Below are positions 44,196 through 54,900 of a stretch of 64,000 bases of DNA, piece by piece. Numbering within the stretch: the stretch's first letter is position 1; each line of letters starts with the position of its first letter. The stretch comes from an uncultured Ruminococcus sp. (GTDB lineage Bacteria > Bacillota > Clostridia > Oscillospirales > Acutalibacteraceae), in the NCBI GenBank assembly GCA_944415425.1, contig CALYBP010000002.1, positions 19,156-83,155 of the forward strand, in the 5' to 3' direction. A program made the position numbers and the translations under genes. The notes below the pieces were generated by a model. It had not been told where the DNA came from. It saw only the letters and a list, made by a program, of their open reading frames with translations, and made no database searches.

Positions 44196-45287
44196 TTAAA
44201 GAATAATAAGCTCTTTTGGCAAAGAAACAAGATTTTTACAGCCGTTTTCTGTCACGCAAACCATATCTTCAATCCTTACGCCGAACTTATCGGGAAGATA
44301 AATTCCGGGTTCGTCTGTAATTATCATACCGCTTTTTAAAATTGTATCTGAATTTACCGAAACGGTAGGTCCCTCGTGTATATCAAGACCAACTCCGTGA
44401 CCCGTTGCGTGCCCGAAATACTTACCGTAGCCTGCATTGCTGATAATATCTCTTGCTGTTTTATCAATTTCACTGCACAAAACTCCGCTTTTTATCTTTT
44501 CCAAGGCGGCAGTCTGTGCCTTTAAGACCGTGTTGTATACCTCGTACATCTCATCGGTTGCGTGTCCTACGGCAACCGTCCTTGTGGTATCGCTGTGATA
44601 GCCCTCATACACCGCACCTATATCAAAAGTGAAAAAGTCACCGCTCCTTACCTTATCATCAGAAGGAACACCGTGAGGCAGAGAAGTTTTTTTGCCCGTA
44701 ATCGTTATGAGATCAAATGAAATATCCTCCGCACCGTTCATTTTCATCAAAAATTCAAGACGTGCGGAAATTTCATTTTCGCTTACACCGGGTTTTAGAT
44801 AATTTAGCACCTCATTATACGATTTTTCCGTAATGATTTGGGCTTTTATAATTTTTTCAATCTCTTCTGAATTTTTAACTATTCTAAGCCCGTTTATTGT
44901 ACTGTCAAGGATTGATGAATCATCACATTCTATGCCGTTTTTATTAAATAATGATTTAAAAGAATTAAACCTCGCAAGGCTTATTCCCGAAGCTTCAAAG
45001 TACAGCTTTTTAATCTCGTATTGTGCCAAGTATTTTAACAAATCCTCTGAAAGCTTCTTAAAGCAGACTACATCAATAAAATCAACCTTTTTTTGAGCCG
45101 CTTCAATGTACCTGAAATCAACAAACAAATAGGTTTTACAGGCTGTTACAATCATAATTCCTTCGCTGTTGAAAAAACCGCAAAGGTATCCGATATTTTT
45201 GGAATTTGTTATAAAGAGTGCTTCGGTTTTATCTTTTAACACGGATTTAAGCGAATTAATCCGCTCAATAAAAATATCTTTATTCAT
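44196..45287 (-). CDS. pepP: Xaa-Pro aminopeptidase-like protein (M24B)
   Basis: A 363-residue pita-bread metallopeptidase. N-terminal creatinase-like domain (1-~130), then the M24 catalytic domain with the metal ligands in FDIGAVYEGYHSDTTRT (two Asp), GHATGHGVGLDIHEGP (His), ITDEPGIYL (Glu) and RIEDMV (Glu). The start overlaps the aroQ stop by one base. aroQ-pepP-efp is a conserved Firmicute order (aroQ, yqhT, efp). Confidence 0.94.
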   Translation of the reverse strand: MNKDIFIERINSLKSVLKDKTEALFITNSKNIGYLCGFFNSEGIMIVTACKTYLFVDFRYIEAAQKKVDFIDVVCFKKLSEDLLKYLAQYEIKKLYFEASGISLARFNSFKSLFNKNGIECDDSSILDSTINGLRIVKNSEEIEKIIKAQIITEKSYNEVLNYLKPGVSENEISARLEFLMKMNGAEDISFDLITITGKKTSLPHGVPSDDKVRSGDFFTFDIGAVYEGYHSDTTRTVAVGHATDEMYEVYNTVLKAQTAALEKIKSGVLCSEIDKTARDIISNAGYGKYFGHATGHGVGLDIHEGPTVSVNSDTILKSGMIITDEPGIYLPDKFGVRIEDMVCVTENGCKNLVSLPKELIIL

Positions 45288-45718
45288 TATATCAGACCTT
45301 TAAGAGCTTGTATTGCAAGAAAATAGCTGTGCTTTCCAAACCCTGCAATCTGCCCTGCACATACAGGGGCAATTACTGATGTATGCCTGAATTCTTCCCT
45401 TGCGTGTATATTTGACATATGAACCTCAATAAAAGGAATTTTAAGACATGCGATAGCGTCACGCAATGCATAGCTGTAATGTGTCAAAGCACCCGCGTTA
45501 ATTACTACTCCGCAGTATTCATCCTTTGCCGCATGAATTTTGTCAATCAAATCGCCCTCGTGATTTGACTGAAAAACATCAGCCGAAAAACCGTTATTCT
45601 GAGCATATTCCTTGATTTGCAATTCAATGCTATCTGAATTTTCGGTACCGTAAATTCCTTTTTCCCTAACACCCACCATATTAAGGTTAGGGCCCAATAA
45701 TACAAGAATTTTTTTCAT
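45287..45718 (-). CDS. aroQ: 3-dehydroquinate dehydratase, type II
   Basis: A 143-residue dodecameric enzyme of the shikimate pathway. Motifs: LGPNLNMVGVREKGIYG (with the catalytic Tyr-loop Arg), QSNHEGDLID, NAGALTHYSYALRDAI and EVHMSNIHAREEFR. It follows the rpsU terminator and couples to pepP. Confidence 0.96.
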   Translation of the reverse strand: MKKILVLLGPNLNMVGVREKGIYGTENSDSIELQIKEYAQNNGFSADVFQSNHEGDLIDKIHAAKDEYCGVVINAGALTHYSYALRDAIACLKIPFIEVHMSNIHAREEFRHTSVIAPVCAGQIAGFGKHSYFLAIQALKGLI

Positions 45719-45760
45719 AGTATCACCCAGTTAAATAAAATAAAAAGTTTATAAATGGAC

Positions 45761-45789
45761 AAAAAGCGGACAGAATTTACTGTCCGCTT
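45761..45789 (-). terminator. rpsU terminator
   Basis: AAGCGGACAG (45764-45773) pairs perfectly with CTGTCCGCTT (45780-45789); on the minus strand TTTTTGTCC follows. Confidence 0.88.
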
Positions 45790-45795
45790 GCTAAA

Positions 45796-45972
45796 TTACC
45801 TGTATTTGCGTTTGCGAGCTGCTTCGGATTTTTTCTTACGCTTTACGGAAGGCTTTTCATAAGCTTCTCTCTTGCGCACCTCAGCAATAACGCCAGCTCT
45901 GGCACACTGCTTTTTGAATCTTCTTAATGCACTTTCAAGTGATTCATTTTCTTTAAGTCTAATCTCTGCCAT
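45796..45972 (-). CDS. rpsU: 30S ribosomal protein S21
   Basis: A 58-residue basic ribosomal protein. Translation from ATG 45972 gives [19 protein letters not shown], then [20 protein letters not shown] and the Lys/Arg-rich tail ending RKRKYR: the standard S21. GGGAGGG precedes the ATG. It is monocistronic, with a perfect consensus promoter and a terminator, and a dyad at its start of transcription. Confidence 0.97.
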   Translation of the reverse strand: MAEIRLKENESLESALRRFKKQCARAGVIAEVRKREAYEKPSVKRKKKSEAARKRKYR

Positions 45973-46006
45973 CTATCTTCCCTCCCATCTGCCGCTTGGC
46001 ATGGGT

Positions 46007-46028
46007 ACTTTGCATATAATTGCAAAGT
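46007..46028. repeat. Dyad at the rpsU transcription start
   Basis: ACTTTGCA (46007-46014), six bases TATAAT, TGCAAAGT (46021-46028). The minus-strand transcript should begin at about 46024, within this dyad, so it could be an operator or the first hairpin of the mRNA. Confidence 0.7.
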
Positions 46029-46030
46029 CT

Positions 46031-46059
46031 ATTATACAATATGTAACTATTAATGTCAA
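46031..46059 (-). promoter_or_regulatory. Perfect consensus sigma-A promoter of rpsU
   Basis: Minus strand TTGACA (46059-46054), 17-nt spacer, TATAAT (46036-46031): both hexamers and spacing are ideal, the strongest promoter in the window. Confidence 0.88.
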
Positions 46060-46102
46060 TAGAAATGTAGAATTTTAGGAAAAATTAAATTTTAACCAAA
46101 GT

Positions 46103-48514
46103 TTATGGCTTAACTACAAGATTTACGAGCTTTTTGGGAACAACTATTTCCTTAATTATGTTCATTCCGTCAATCGCTTTCTTGACATTTTCATCAGACT
46201 TAGCAAGGTTAAGTATTTCATCTTTTTGTGCATCAACAGAAATCTGGAGTTTGGCTTTGATTTTGCCGTTTACCTGAACGACAATTTCAACGCTGTCGTC
46301 AACACATTTAGCTTCATCATACTTCGGCCAGCTTGCCTCGGCAAGTATTCCGTCGCCGAGCTTGCAGATTTCATAAACCTCCTCGGTAACGTGAGGAGCA
46401 AAGGGGTTGAGAAGAATTGAGAAAATCCTAAGCTCTTCCCTGTTTATAGCTTTTGTATTTGTAATATCGTTAATAAGCGCCATAAGGGTCGCAATAGCAG
46501 TATTAAATTTGATGTTTTCAATGTCATCGCCGACCTTTTTGATTGCCTTGTGGAACGATGTCTCAAGCTCAGGACGGATTGCATCTCCGTCAATAAGCAT
46601 TGTCTGCAAATTCCAGTAACGCTCAACAAATCTGCGGCAGCCCCTGATACTCGACTGACTCCAAGGAGCAGCTTTTTCAAAATCGCCTATGAACATCTCA
46701 TAAAGACGCATTGTATCGGCGCCGTACTCCTCAACAATATCATCGGGATTTACAACATTACCTCTCGATTTACTCATCTTCTCGCCGTTTTCACCCAAAA
46801 TCATACCGTGCGATGTGCGCTTTGCGTATGGTTCGGGAGTCGGGACAACGCCTATGTCATAGAGGAATTTGTGCCAAAAACGGCTGTAAAGCAAGTGAAG
46901 TGTTGTGTGCTCCATACCGCCGTTATACCAATCTACCGGAGACCAGTACTCAAGAGCTTCTTTTGAAGCAAGCGCTTCATTGTTGTGTGGATCCATATAA
47001 CGCAGATAATACCACGAGGAACCTGCCCACTGCGGCATTGTATCTGTTTCACGGTATGCTTTTCCGCCGCAGTGAGGACATGTAGTTTCAATCCAGTCCG
47101 TCATTTTGGCAAGCGGAGATTCACCGTTGTCTGTCGGCTCATAAGACTCTACCATCGGAAGTTTCAGCGGAAGTTCGCTTTCGTCAATCGGAACATAGCC
47201 GCATTTATCGCAGTGAACAATCGGAATCGGCTCACCCCAATAGCGCTGACGGGAGAACACCCAGTCACGAAGCTTATAGTTAACCTTCGGATGACCTTTG
47301 CCCTCTTTAGTAAGCCAGTCAATTATCTTCTTTTTAGCCTCTTCAACCGATAATCCGTCAAGCATACCCGAGTTTACCATAATTCCCGTTGCGCAGTCGG
47401 TAAACGCCTCTTCTTCAACATTACCGCCCTTTACAACTTCAATAATGGGCAAGTCAAATTTCTTAGCAAATTCCCAGTCTCGTGTATCATGAGCAGGAAC
47501 AGCCATAATAGCGCCTGTTCCGTATGAAACAAGTACATAATCAGAAATAAAAATAGGAATTTCTTTATTATTTACAGGATTAACAGCCATAACGCCGTCA
47601 AGTCTTACGCCTGTTTTATCCTTGGCAACCTCTGTTCTTTCAAAATCGGATTTACGTGCAGCAGCAGCCTGATATGCCCTTATCTCGTCAATATTGCCGA
47701 GCTTATCCGCCCACTTCTCAATAAGAGGATGCTCAGGTGAAATTACCATATATGTTGCACCGTAAAGTGTGTCTGCTCTGGTTGTATAAATAGTCAATGT
47801 ATCGCCCGTTGTAGTTGTAAAGTCAACCTCCGCACCTGTGCTTCTTCCTATCCAGTTAATCTGCTGAGCCTTTACTCTGTCGGGATAATTAACAAGCTCA
47901 AGGTCGTTTATAAGCCTGTCTGCATATTCCGTAATCTTGAGCATCCACTGGGATTTTACCTTATGTATAACCTCGCTTCCGCAGCGTTCGCAAACTCCGT
48001 TGACAACCTCTTCGTTAGCAAGTACACATTTACACGATGTACACCAGTTTACATTCATCTCTTTTTTATACGCAAGACCCTTTTTAAAGAGCTGAATAAA
48101 AATCCACTGCGTCCACTTATAGTAATCGGGGTCGGTCGTATTAATTTCTCTGCTCCAGTCAAAAGAAATTCCGAGCGACTGAATCTGCTTTTTAAATCGG
48201 GCAATATTATTCTTGGTTACGATTTCGGGATGAATATGGTTCTTGATAGCGTAATTTTCGGTAGGAAGTCCGAAAGCGTCCCAGCCGATAGGATAAAGAA
48301 CATTATAACCCTGAAGCCTGCGTTTTCTTGCAACGGTATCAAGAGCCGTATACGGACGAGGATGTCCGACATGCAGTCCCTGTCCCGAAGGATACGGAAA
48401 TTCTATCAAGGCATAGAATTTTTCTTTATCGGAATTATCCTCAGCGTGAAACACGCCTTTTTCTTCCCAAATTTTCTGCCATTTTTGCTCTGTTGATTTA
48501 TGGTTATACTTCAA
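46103..48514 (-). CDS. leuS: Leucine--tRNA ligase
   Basis: An 803-residue class I synthetase. HIGH motif in [17 protein letters not shown]; editing domain with the [12 protein letters not shown] block; zinc site CDKCGYVPI and [16 protein letters not shown] as [10 protein letters not shown]. The start is TTG 48514 with GGAGG eight bases upstream. It follows rsfS by 15 bases and ends the long dprA-to-leuS run. No T-box leader. Confidence 0.98.
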   Translation of the reverse strand: MKYNHKSTEQKWQKIWEEKGVFHAEDNSDKEKFYALIEFPYPSGQGLHVGHPRPYTALDTVARKRRLQGYNVLYPIGWDAFGLPTENYAIKNHIHPEIVTKNNIARFKKQIQSLGISFDWSREINTTDPDYYKWTQWIFIQLFKKGLAYKKEMNVNWCTSCKCVLANEEVVNGVCERCGSEVIHKVKSQWMLKITEYADRLINDLELVNYPDRVKAQQINWIGRSTGAEVDFTTTTGDTLTIYTTRADTLYGATYMVISPEHPLIEKWADKLGNIDEIRAYQAAAARKSDFERTEVAKDKTGVRLDGVMAVNPVNNKEIPIFISDYVLVSYGTGAIMAVPAHDTRDWEFAKKFDLPIIEVVKGGNVEEEAFTDCATGIMVNSGMLDGLSVEEAKKKIIDWLTKEGKGHPKVNYKLRDWVFSRQRYWGEPIPIVHCDKCGYVPIDESELPLKLPMVESYEPTDNGESPLAKMTDWIETTCPHCGGKAYRETDTMPQWAGSSWYYLRYMDPHNNEALASKEALEYWSPVDWYNGGMEHTTLHLLYSRFWHKFLYDIGVVPTPEPYAKRTSHGMILGENGEKMSKSRGNVVNPDDIVEEYGADTMRLYEMFIGDFEKAAPWSQSSIRGCRRFVERYWNLQTMLIDGDAIRPELETSFHKAIKKVGDDIENIKFNTAIATLMALINDITNTKAINREELRIFSILLNPFAPHVTEEVYEICKLGDGILAEASWPKYDEAKCVDDSVEIVVQVNGKIKAKLQISVDAQKDEILNLAKSDENVKKAIDGMNIIKEIVVPKKLVNLVVKP

Positions 48515-48529
48515 TTTAATTCCCTCCGT

Positions 48530-48883
48530 TTAGTCAATTACATCTGAAAGGTCAACGGGATTTCCGTCCTGCCACAAACGGTCAAGGTCATAAAACTCAC
48601 GAGCCTCGTCAGAAAATATATTTACAATAACATCAACATAGTCAAGCAATATCCAACTGTTTGAGCGATACCCCTCTATATGGCTTACGGAAATACCCGC
48701 CTGATCAAGCTTGTACTCAACCTCGTCCGCAAGAGCTTTTACATGGGTTGAGCTTGTACCCGTTGCAATCACCATATAGTCTGCAAGTACAGAAATATCG
48801 CTGATTTCTATAACCTGTATATTCAAGCCTTTTTTGCTGCTGATAGCCTTTGCCGCCAACACAGCCTGCTCATATGAATTCAT
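48530..48883 (-). CDS. rsfS: Ribosomal silencing factor RsfS
   Basis: A 117-residue protein that binds L14 and blocks subunit joining under starvation. Family motifs: LAAKAISSKKGLNIQVIEI, VIATGTSSTHVKALADEVE and YRSNSWILLDYVDVIVNIFS (as blocks). It overlaps yqeK by 4 bases in the nadD-yqeK-rsfS order. Confidence 0.96.
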   Translation of the reverse strand: MNSYEQAVLAAKAISSKKGLNIQVIEISDISVLADYMVIATGTSSTHVKALADEVEYKLDQAGISVSHIEGYRSNSWILLDYVDVIVNIFSDEAREFYDLDRLWQDGNPVDLSDVID

Positions 48884-49464
48884 TTACTACTTCCTTTCGC
48901 CTGTTTATTCGATACAATTTCGTTATAACAGAATAATTCGTCGGGATGGATTGCAAGCTCACGGGACGCTAAATCACAAAAAGTAAACTTAAATCCGTAA
49001 AGCATTGCTTCCTCAAGACTTTTTCTTGATTTTTTCCGCATGGTCTTAACGCCCTTGTATGTTCTTTCCGCCGAGGTATAGTCAGCAATGAAAATTATTT
49101 TTTCAAGAAGCGACATACCCGCCCTGCCGGTTGTATGATAACGAATTGCATTAAGAATATCGGCATCGTTGATATTTAATTTATTATTTACATAAGCGCT
49201 GCCGCTTATGCTGTGCCACAGCTTAGGTGCGTTTTTTTGAGTATCGTCTAAGATTATACCACTCTCGCTTATAATTTGCAACTGCTCTTCCTTTGGCAGT
49301 TCTTTTGTAATGTCATGCAAAACGCCAGCAAGTTCAGCTTTGGATTCATCACCGCCGTAACGCTTCGCAAGCTTTACCGCCTCTTTTGAAACATTGATAC
49401 AATGATTATACCTTTGTTCACTCATCATCGGTTTAATTATTTGCTTATACTCTTCAATATTCAT
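48880..49464 (-). CDS. yqeK: YqeK-type HD-domain hydrolase
   Basis: A 194-residue HD phosphohydrolase; Firmicute YqeK cleaves diadenosine tetraphosphate symmetrically. The metal motif is seen in HCINVSKEAVKLAKRYG and LAGVLHDITKE (the HD pair), and RYHTTGRAGM follows. ATG 49464 is preferred (AAGGAG eight bases upstream); it overlaps the nadD stop as ATGA. Confidence 0.94.
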   Translation of the reverse strand: MNIEEYKQIIKPMMSEQRYNHCINVSKEAVKLAKRYGGDESKAELAGVLHDITKELPKEEQLQIISESGIILDDTQKNAPKLWHSISGSAYVNNKLNINDADILNAIRYHTTGRAGMSLLEKIIFIADYTSAERTYKGVKTMRKKSRKSLEEAMLYGFKFTFCDLASRELAIHPDELFCYNEIVSNKQAKGSSK

Positions 49465-50075
49465 TCCCTGCACTCCTTATACAAATCATTTTGCTTAATA
49501 TATTCGTAAACATCTTCATCAATTAAAGGTTCAATATTTTTATCAAAATCAATGTTCCTGCGTATAAAGGTTGAAGAAACAGTTAAAACGGGCTTATCTA
49601 AAATTACGGCTTTTGCGCCGAGAGGTTTTAAAACACGCTTATAGTAATCACTAAGTTGTGCAAAATCAGAAGAATTTCTCGGCACGGCTGCAATAAATGC
49701 ATTTTTAAATATAATATCGGGATTTTTCCATTTATCAAGCGTTAAAAACATATCCGCACCGACAACAAAGTACAGCGTATCACTTTTATAAACCGCCTTT
49801 AATTCCGACAGGGTTTCATAAGTGTAGCTCTTACCCTTTCGTTTGATTTCAATGTCGGATACATAAAAATTACTGTATTTTTTAACCGCGATACGACACA
49901 TATTAAGTCTGTCAGCCTCACTTGCGAGGTTATCCGAAATCTTGTGCGGAGGGGTGTATGTCGGTATAAAAATAATCTTGTCAAGCCCTATTTGCTCTTT
50001 GCAATACAAAGCAAGCAAAATGTGACCGTTATGAATCGGGTTGAATGTACCGCCTATTATTCCTATTTTGCTCAT
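49461..50075 (-). CDS. nadD: Nicotinate-nucleotide adenylyltransferase
   Basis: A 204-residue enzyme forming deamido-NAD. The nucleotidyltransferase motif GGTFNPIHNGH and the second motif SSTFIRR are intact. It overlaps yhbY (ATGA) and yqeK. Confidence 0.97.
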   Translation of the reverse strand: MSKIGIIGGTFNPIHNGHILLALYCKEQIGLDKIIFIPTYTPPHKISDNLASEADRLNMCRIAVKKYSNFYVSDIEIKRKGKSYTYETLSELKAVYKSDTLYFVVGADMFLTLDKWKNPDIIFKNAFIAAVPRNSSDFAQLSDYYKRVLKPLGAKAVILDKPVLTVSSTFIRRNIDFDKNIEPLIDEDVYEYIKQNDLYKECRE

Positions 50076-50380
50076 GACTTTTTATTTGCCTTGGGCAAAA
50101 CTATAACGGGCTCGTCCTCGTTTTTACGGTAGAGAACAAATTTTGAACCGATAACCTGAACAACATCTGCGCCGCATTTGTCGGCAATAATATCGGCGGC
50201 ATCTCTTGAGGAATAAGAACTGTTATCAAGCACCTTTCCCTTGATGATTTCACGGGCGGTAAGTGCCGTGTCAGCCTGATTTATAACATTATCGGTTATC
50301 TCTCCCTTGCCTAAAATCAGAATAGTATCAATTCTGTTTGCAAGTCCTCTCAAATAAGCTCTTTGTTTACTTGTAAGCAT
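50072..50380 (-). CDS. yhbY: YhbY-family (CRM domain) RNA-binding protein
   Basis: A 102-residue single CRM domain associated with pre-50S particles. Motifs: MLTSKQRAYLRGLANRID, ILGKGEITDNVI, and GSKFVLYRKN. The start is ATG 50380 (AAAGG upstream); the 16-codon extension overlaps rdgB and lacks family similarity. Confidence 0.93.
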   Translation of the reverse strand: MLTSKQRAYLRGLANRIDTILILGKGEITDNVINQADTALTAREIIKGKVLDNSSYSSRDAADIIADKCGADVVQVIGSKFVLYRKNEDEPVIVLPKANKKS

Positions 50381-50393
50381 ATATTTAAACCTT

Positions 50394-50999
50394 TCAATTA
50401 TTCTTTGATTTTTCAAAATATTTTTCAAGCTCTGATTTTAATTTTCTCAAAGCCTGTCCCCTGTGACTTACAGCGTCCTTTTCGCTGTCTGAAAGCTGTG
50501 CATAACTCTTCTCGCCGCACAAAAATATCGGATCGTATCCAAATCCGCCTTCACCCTGCGGTTTGTACGCTATACTTCCGTTGCATACGCCCTCAACTTC
50601 AATTTTATCTCCGTTAGGAAGAATACAGCATATAGCACAGGTAAAATGAGCCGTTCTGTCATCTTTTGAAACATTTTCAAGTTCCGACAAAAGCTTTTTG
50701 TTTTTGTCTTCATCGGTTGCGTTTTCTCCTGCATAACGTGCCGAAAACACTCCAGGCCGCCCGTCTAAAGCGTCAACCGAAAGACCTGAATCATCAGCTA
50801 CCGCGGGCATAGATGTTTTCTTAAAGGCGGCTTCCGCCTTTAAATACGCATTTTCGGCAAATGTAGTTCCCGTTTCCTCCACATCGTCAAGGCATACTCC
50901 TGCTTCTTTTGCAGTTACCGCCTCAATTCCGAGCGGATTTAAAATGCGTTTGAGCTCTTTTAGTTTTTTGGGATTGTTAGTAGCTATTATAAATTTCAT
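50394..50999 (-). CDS. rdgB: XTP/dITP diphosphatase (RdgB/HAM1)
   Basis: A 201-residue house-cleaning pyrophosphatase that removes deaminated purine nucleotides. Motifs: IATNNPKKLKELKRI, TFAENAYLKAEAA, VADDSGLSVDAL and AVSHRGQALRKL. It lies 5 bases after ftsY. Confidence 0.97.
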   Translation of the reverse strand: MKFIIATNNPKKLKELKRILNPLGIEAVTAKEAGVCLDDVEETGTTFAENAYLKAEAAFKKTSMPAVADDSGLSVDALDGRPGVFSARYAGENATDEDKNKKLLSELENVSKDDRTAHFTCAICCILPNGDKIEVEGVCNGSIAYKPQGEGGFGYDPIFLCGEKSYAQLSDSEKDAVSHRGQALRKLKSELEKYFEKSKNN

Positions 51000-51004
51000 A
51001 TCAT

Positions 51005-51919
51005 TTACTCCGTTTTTGCAAAAAGCGCTTTCGCAAAATCATCTGAATTAAACGGCTGCAAATCGTCAATCTGCTCTCCGACGCCTATAAACTTAACAGG
51101 TATACCCAGTCCGTCTTTTATTGCAAGAACAACTCCGCCTTTTGCGGTGCCGTCGAGCTTTGTGAGCACAATACCTGTAATGCCCGTAGCTTCTCTGAAC
51201 TGTTCAGCCTGATTTACCGCATTTTGACCCGTTGTTGCGTCAAGCACCAAAAGCTTTTCCTTTGCAGCGTCGGGAAGTTCTCGGTCAATAATACGGTTTA
51301 TCTTAGCAAGCTCGTCCATAAGATGTTTTTTGTTGTGCAGGCGTCCTGCCGTGTCGCAAATAATCACATCGGCGTTTCTTGCCTTTGCTGCGGAAATTGC
51401 GTCATACACAACAGCGGCAGGATCGCTTCCCTCATTTTGCTTAATGATTTCACAGCCGCTTCTTTTTGCCCAAATATCAAGCTGGTCAATGGCAGCTGCA
51501 CGGAAAGTATCGGCAGCGGCAAGAATAACCTTTTTGCCGTCTTTTGAAAGACTGTTTGCAAGCTTGCCGATAGTAGTGGTTTTTCCAACTCCGTTTACAC
51601 CTATAACAAGAATGATTGACGGGCTTGTCGATATGTCAAGCTCTTCCCCGCCTTTGAGCATCTGCGAAACAGTTTCCTCAAGAAGTCGGTTTATCTCTTC
51701 GGGATCGGTGATACCTTCTTTTTTAACTCTGTCCTTTAGCTCATCACAGATTTTTTCGGCGGTGTACACGCCTACATCACCCATAACAAGAAGCTCCTCG
51801 AGTTCCTCAAAAAGCTCATCGTCAATCTTTGTAAACGACTTTAGCATCGAATCAATCTGACCGACAACGGCGTTTCTTGTTTTTTTAAGACCTTCCTTAA
51901 TCTTATTAAAAAATCCCAT
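51005..51919 (-). CDS. ftsY: Signal recognition particle receptor FtsY
   Basis: A 304-residue SRP-type GTPase that docks ribosome-SRP complexes at the membrane. It has a short N-terminal region, the four-helix N domain, and the G domain: G1 GVNGVGKTTTIGKLA, the IBD loop DTFRAAA, DTAGRLHNK and TKLDGTAKGG. ATG 51919 (AAAGGA eight bases upstream) is preferred over 51946. smc-ftsY is a Bacillus-like pair. Confidence 0.97.
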   Translation of the reverse strand: MGFFNKIKEGLKKTRNAVVGQIDSMLKSFTKIDDELFEELEELLVMGDVGVYTAEKICDELKDRVKKEGITDPEEINRLLEETVSQMLKGGEELDISTSPSIILVIGVNGVGKTTTIGKLANSLSKDGKKVILAAADTFRAAAIDQLDIWAKRSGCEIIKQNEGSDPAAVVYDAISAAKARNADVIICDTAGRLHNKKHLMDELAKINRIIDRELPDAAKEKLLVLDATTGQNAVNQAEQFREATGITGIVLTKLDGTAKGGVVLAIKDGLGIPVKFIGVGEQIDDLQPFNSDDFAKALFAKTE

Positions 51920-51932
51920 ATGATCAATCCTT

Positions 51933-54900
51933 TTATTTCGATTCAATTCCGAGTTTTTCTGCTATTTCGGTTGAGCGAAGCTCCAAAAGCTTTGAAATTC
52001 CCTCGTCCTGCATTGTAACACCGTACAACACATCGGCTTCCTCCATGGTGCCTCTTCTGTGCGTTATTAAAATAAACTGCGTTTTGTCGCACAATCTTCT
52101 CAGATAGCTTGCAAATCTATACACATTGACATCGTCGAGAGCAGCTTCTATCTCGTCCATAACACAAAACGGTGCGGGTCTCACTTTCATTATAGCAAAA
52201 TACAGTGCGATTGCAACAAGCGCTTTTTCTCCTCCTGAAAGTGCGTCAAGGTGGACAACTATTTTTCCCGGAGGATGAACAAGTATGTCAATACCGCTTG
52301 TAAGTATATTTTCAGGCTCCGAAAGCGACAGCGAAGCCGTTCCGCCTCCGAAAAGCTCCTTAAAGGTATAGGTGAAATTCTTGTTTATCCTGTCAAAACT
52401 CTCAATAAATACCTCTTTCATTTGTTTTGTAAGGTCATTTATAAGGCGTTCAATCTCTTTTTTCGATTTTTCAACATCGCTGACCTGCTTACTCATAAAC
52501 TCATAACGCTCGGCCACCTCTTTGTATTCTTCGATAGCCGAAACATTTACATTACCGAGAGATTTTATTCCCTGCTTTAGCTGCGCAAGCCTTTTTGAAG
52601 CCTTCTGAGAATCCTCAATATCAACCGCAATCTCCTGTGCTTCACGCTTTGTAAGCTCGTATTCTTCCCAAAGCTTTGAAATTATCTCATCGTATTGCTT
52701 TTGAATATTAATTTTTCTTTCTTCAAGCCTTGACAGCTCCATTCCCGACGCCTCACGCTCGGCAGTTTTACTGCGCTCGTCTGAGCGTATCTCAGCACTT
52801 CTTTTTTCAAGTGCTTCTTTTTTCCGGTTGGTTAACTCAATTTGTCTGTAAAGCTCATTTTGATATGATTCCTTAGAAGAAATTTCATCATTTAAGGCAG
52901 CTATTTTAATTTCATAATCCTTGATTTGTTCTTTTATTGATTCAATTTGACTTTGAAGCTCATACTTTTTGCGGTTATGGTCAATGCCTGTATCACGCGC
53001 AAAAACGATTTCGGAATTTAACGCTTCCACATCTTTTTGAGCAGTCACAATTTCAAGACGGATGTTTTGAAGCGCAGAGGAAAGTTCCTCTCTCTTTTGA
53101 GTAAGCTCGGCTCGGCTTCCCGTTAGGGAATTTACTTTTTCCTCGGCAGAAATAATTTTTGAATTAAGCTGAGAAATTAAATCTTTTGCCTGTGCACGGC
53201 TCTCCTTTAATTTTTCAATTTTATCGCTGCAATCAGATATTTCTAAATCAATATTATTAACAGATGTCCTGTTATTATTGATTTCTGTTTCACAAGCGCG
53301 CTTTTCAGCTTCAATTCTAACAAAGTCCTGCTGTTTGTTTGAAATATCCGCTCTTGTGCCGAGAAGCAGCGCTTCGGCTTGTGAATACTCAGCCGTGATT
53401 TGCTCGCTCATTTTAAAAACATCTTTAGCTTTTTTCTGCAAATCATCAGTGAGTTTTTTAAGCTGTTCAATTTCAGACGCACGACTCAAAAGACCCGTAT
53501 TTCTGTTAAGAGAACCGCCGGTAAATGAACCGCCCGCATTGATGACCTGACCGTCAAGCGTAACTATTTTAAATCTGTAAGAATATTTTTTCGCAATTAC
53601 AGTTGCGCTGTTTAAATCTTCTGCAATTACTATTTTTCCGAGAAGAGACGAGAGAATGTTTTTATATTTATCTTCACAGGTACAGAGACTGCTTGCAACC
53701 CCGACAAAACCGAAACACTCATCTACGCCTCTTTCATTGAGTTCACGGGGTTTAATCGTGTTAAGCGGCAAAAATGTTGCTCTGCCTCCGTCGTTTGACT
53801 TTAAAAAACGAATTACCTGTTTTGCGTCCTCATCTGTGTTGACAACTATATTTTGCATGGCGCCGCCAAGGGCTGTTTCCACGGCAACACTGTATTTCTG
53901 AGGAACGGAAATCACCCTTGATACAGGTCCGCATATACCTCTGAGTCTTCCGTTACTTGACGCATTTACAACAACCTTAACGCTTTTTGAAAAACCCTCA
54001 AGGTTTTTTTCGAGATTTTCGAGAAACGCAATTTTTCTCAGATGCTCCTTGACATCAAGCGATAGTCTGTCGCTTTCGGCTTTATATTCATTTTTCTTTT
54101 TCTCTTTTGAGATTAACTTTAGCTCAAGACCGCTTGCTGAATTCTTAAGCCCATTTATTTCATCTTGTGTTTCAGACAACTTTTTTTCATATGAGTCAAG
54201 AATTTCCTCAAGTTCTGCAAGCTGATTTGTTTTTTCTTTTCTTGATGCTTTTAAATTTTCGATTCTAGAACTTAGCTCTGAAATAGAGCTTTCAGAGGTC
54301 ATATCAATAACTCTTGCGTCTGCCGACTGTGACGTCAGCATAGAAAGTTCAGAAGTGATCTCCTGAAGAATATCTCCGTTTTTACTCGAATCAATGTTGA
54401 TTACATTTAACTCATCGGAAATTTCCGCATATTTTTTTTGCTTTTCTATTATCTCGGAATCAAGAGCGTCAATTTTAAGCTGTGTATCGGAAATTTTCTT
54501 TTCAAGATCATCTGAGCTTTGCTCAGCAATCAAAATTTCGCTGTTAATTCGCTCAATATTGTCATTTGCGTGCTGTATATCATTATTGGCAACGGAAATA
54601 GATGACTTTTTTTGCGAAATATTATTTTCAGCCTCCGAAATTTTATTTCTCAAGCTTTCAATTTCAGCGGAAAAAGCACCGCTCTGACTGTAAATTTGTT
54701 CTGTTTCGGCCTGTATTTCCGTCAATTTTCTCTCAGCGTCTTCATACTGCGCCTTAGCAATGGATATTTTTTCGTCCTGCTGTTTTAAATTTTCCTGTGA
54801 TTTATCAAGAGTCAAAAGCCACAGCGCAATTTCAAGGCCCCTTTTTTCCTCCGACAGCTTTAAAAATTCCTGTGCTTTTTCCGATTGCTTGCGAAGCGGC

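Noticed and set aside
48515..48529. T-box leaders for leuS, ileS and thrC
   Set aside because: The gaps in front of leuS and ileS are 15 and 35 nt, too short; the 73-nt gap before thrC lacks the T-box sequence and antiterminator.
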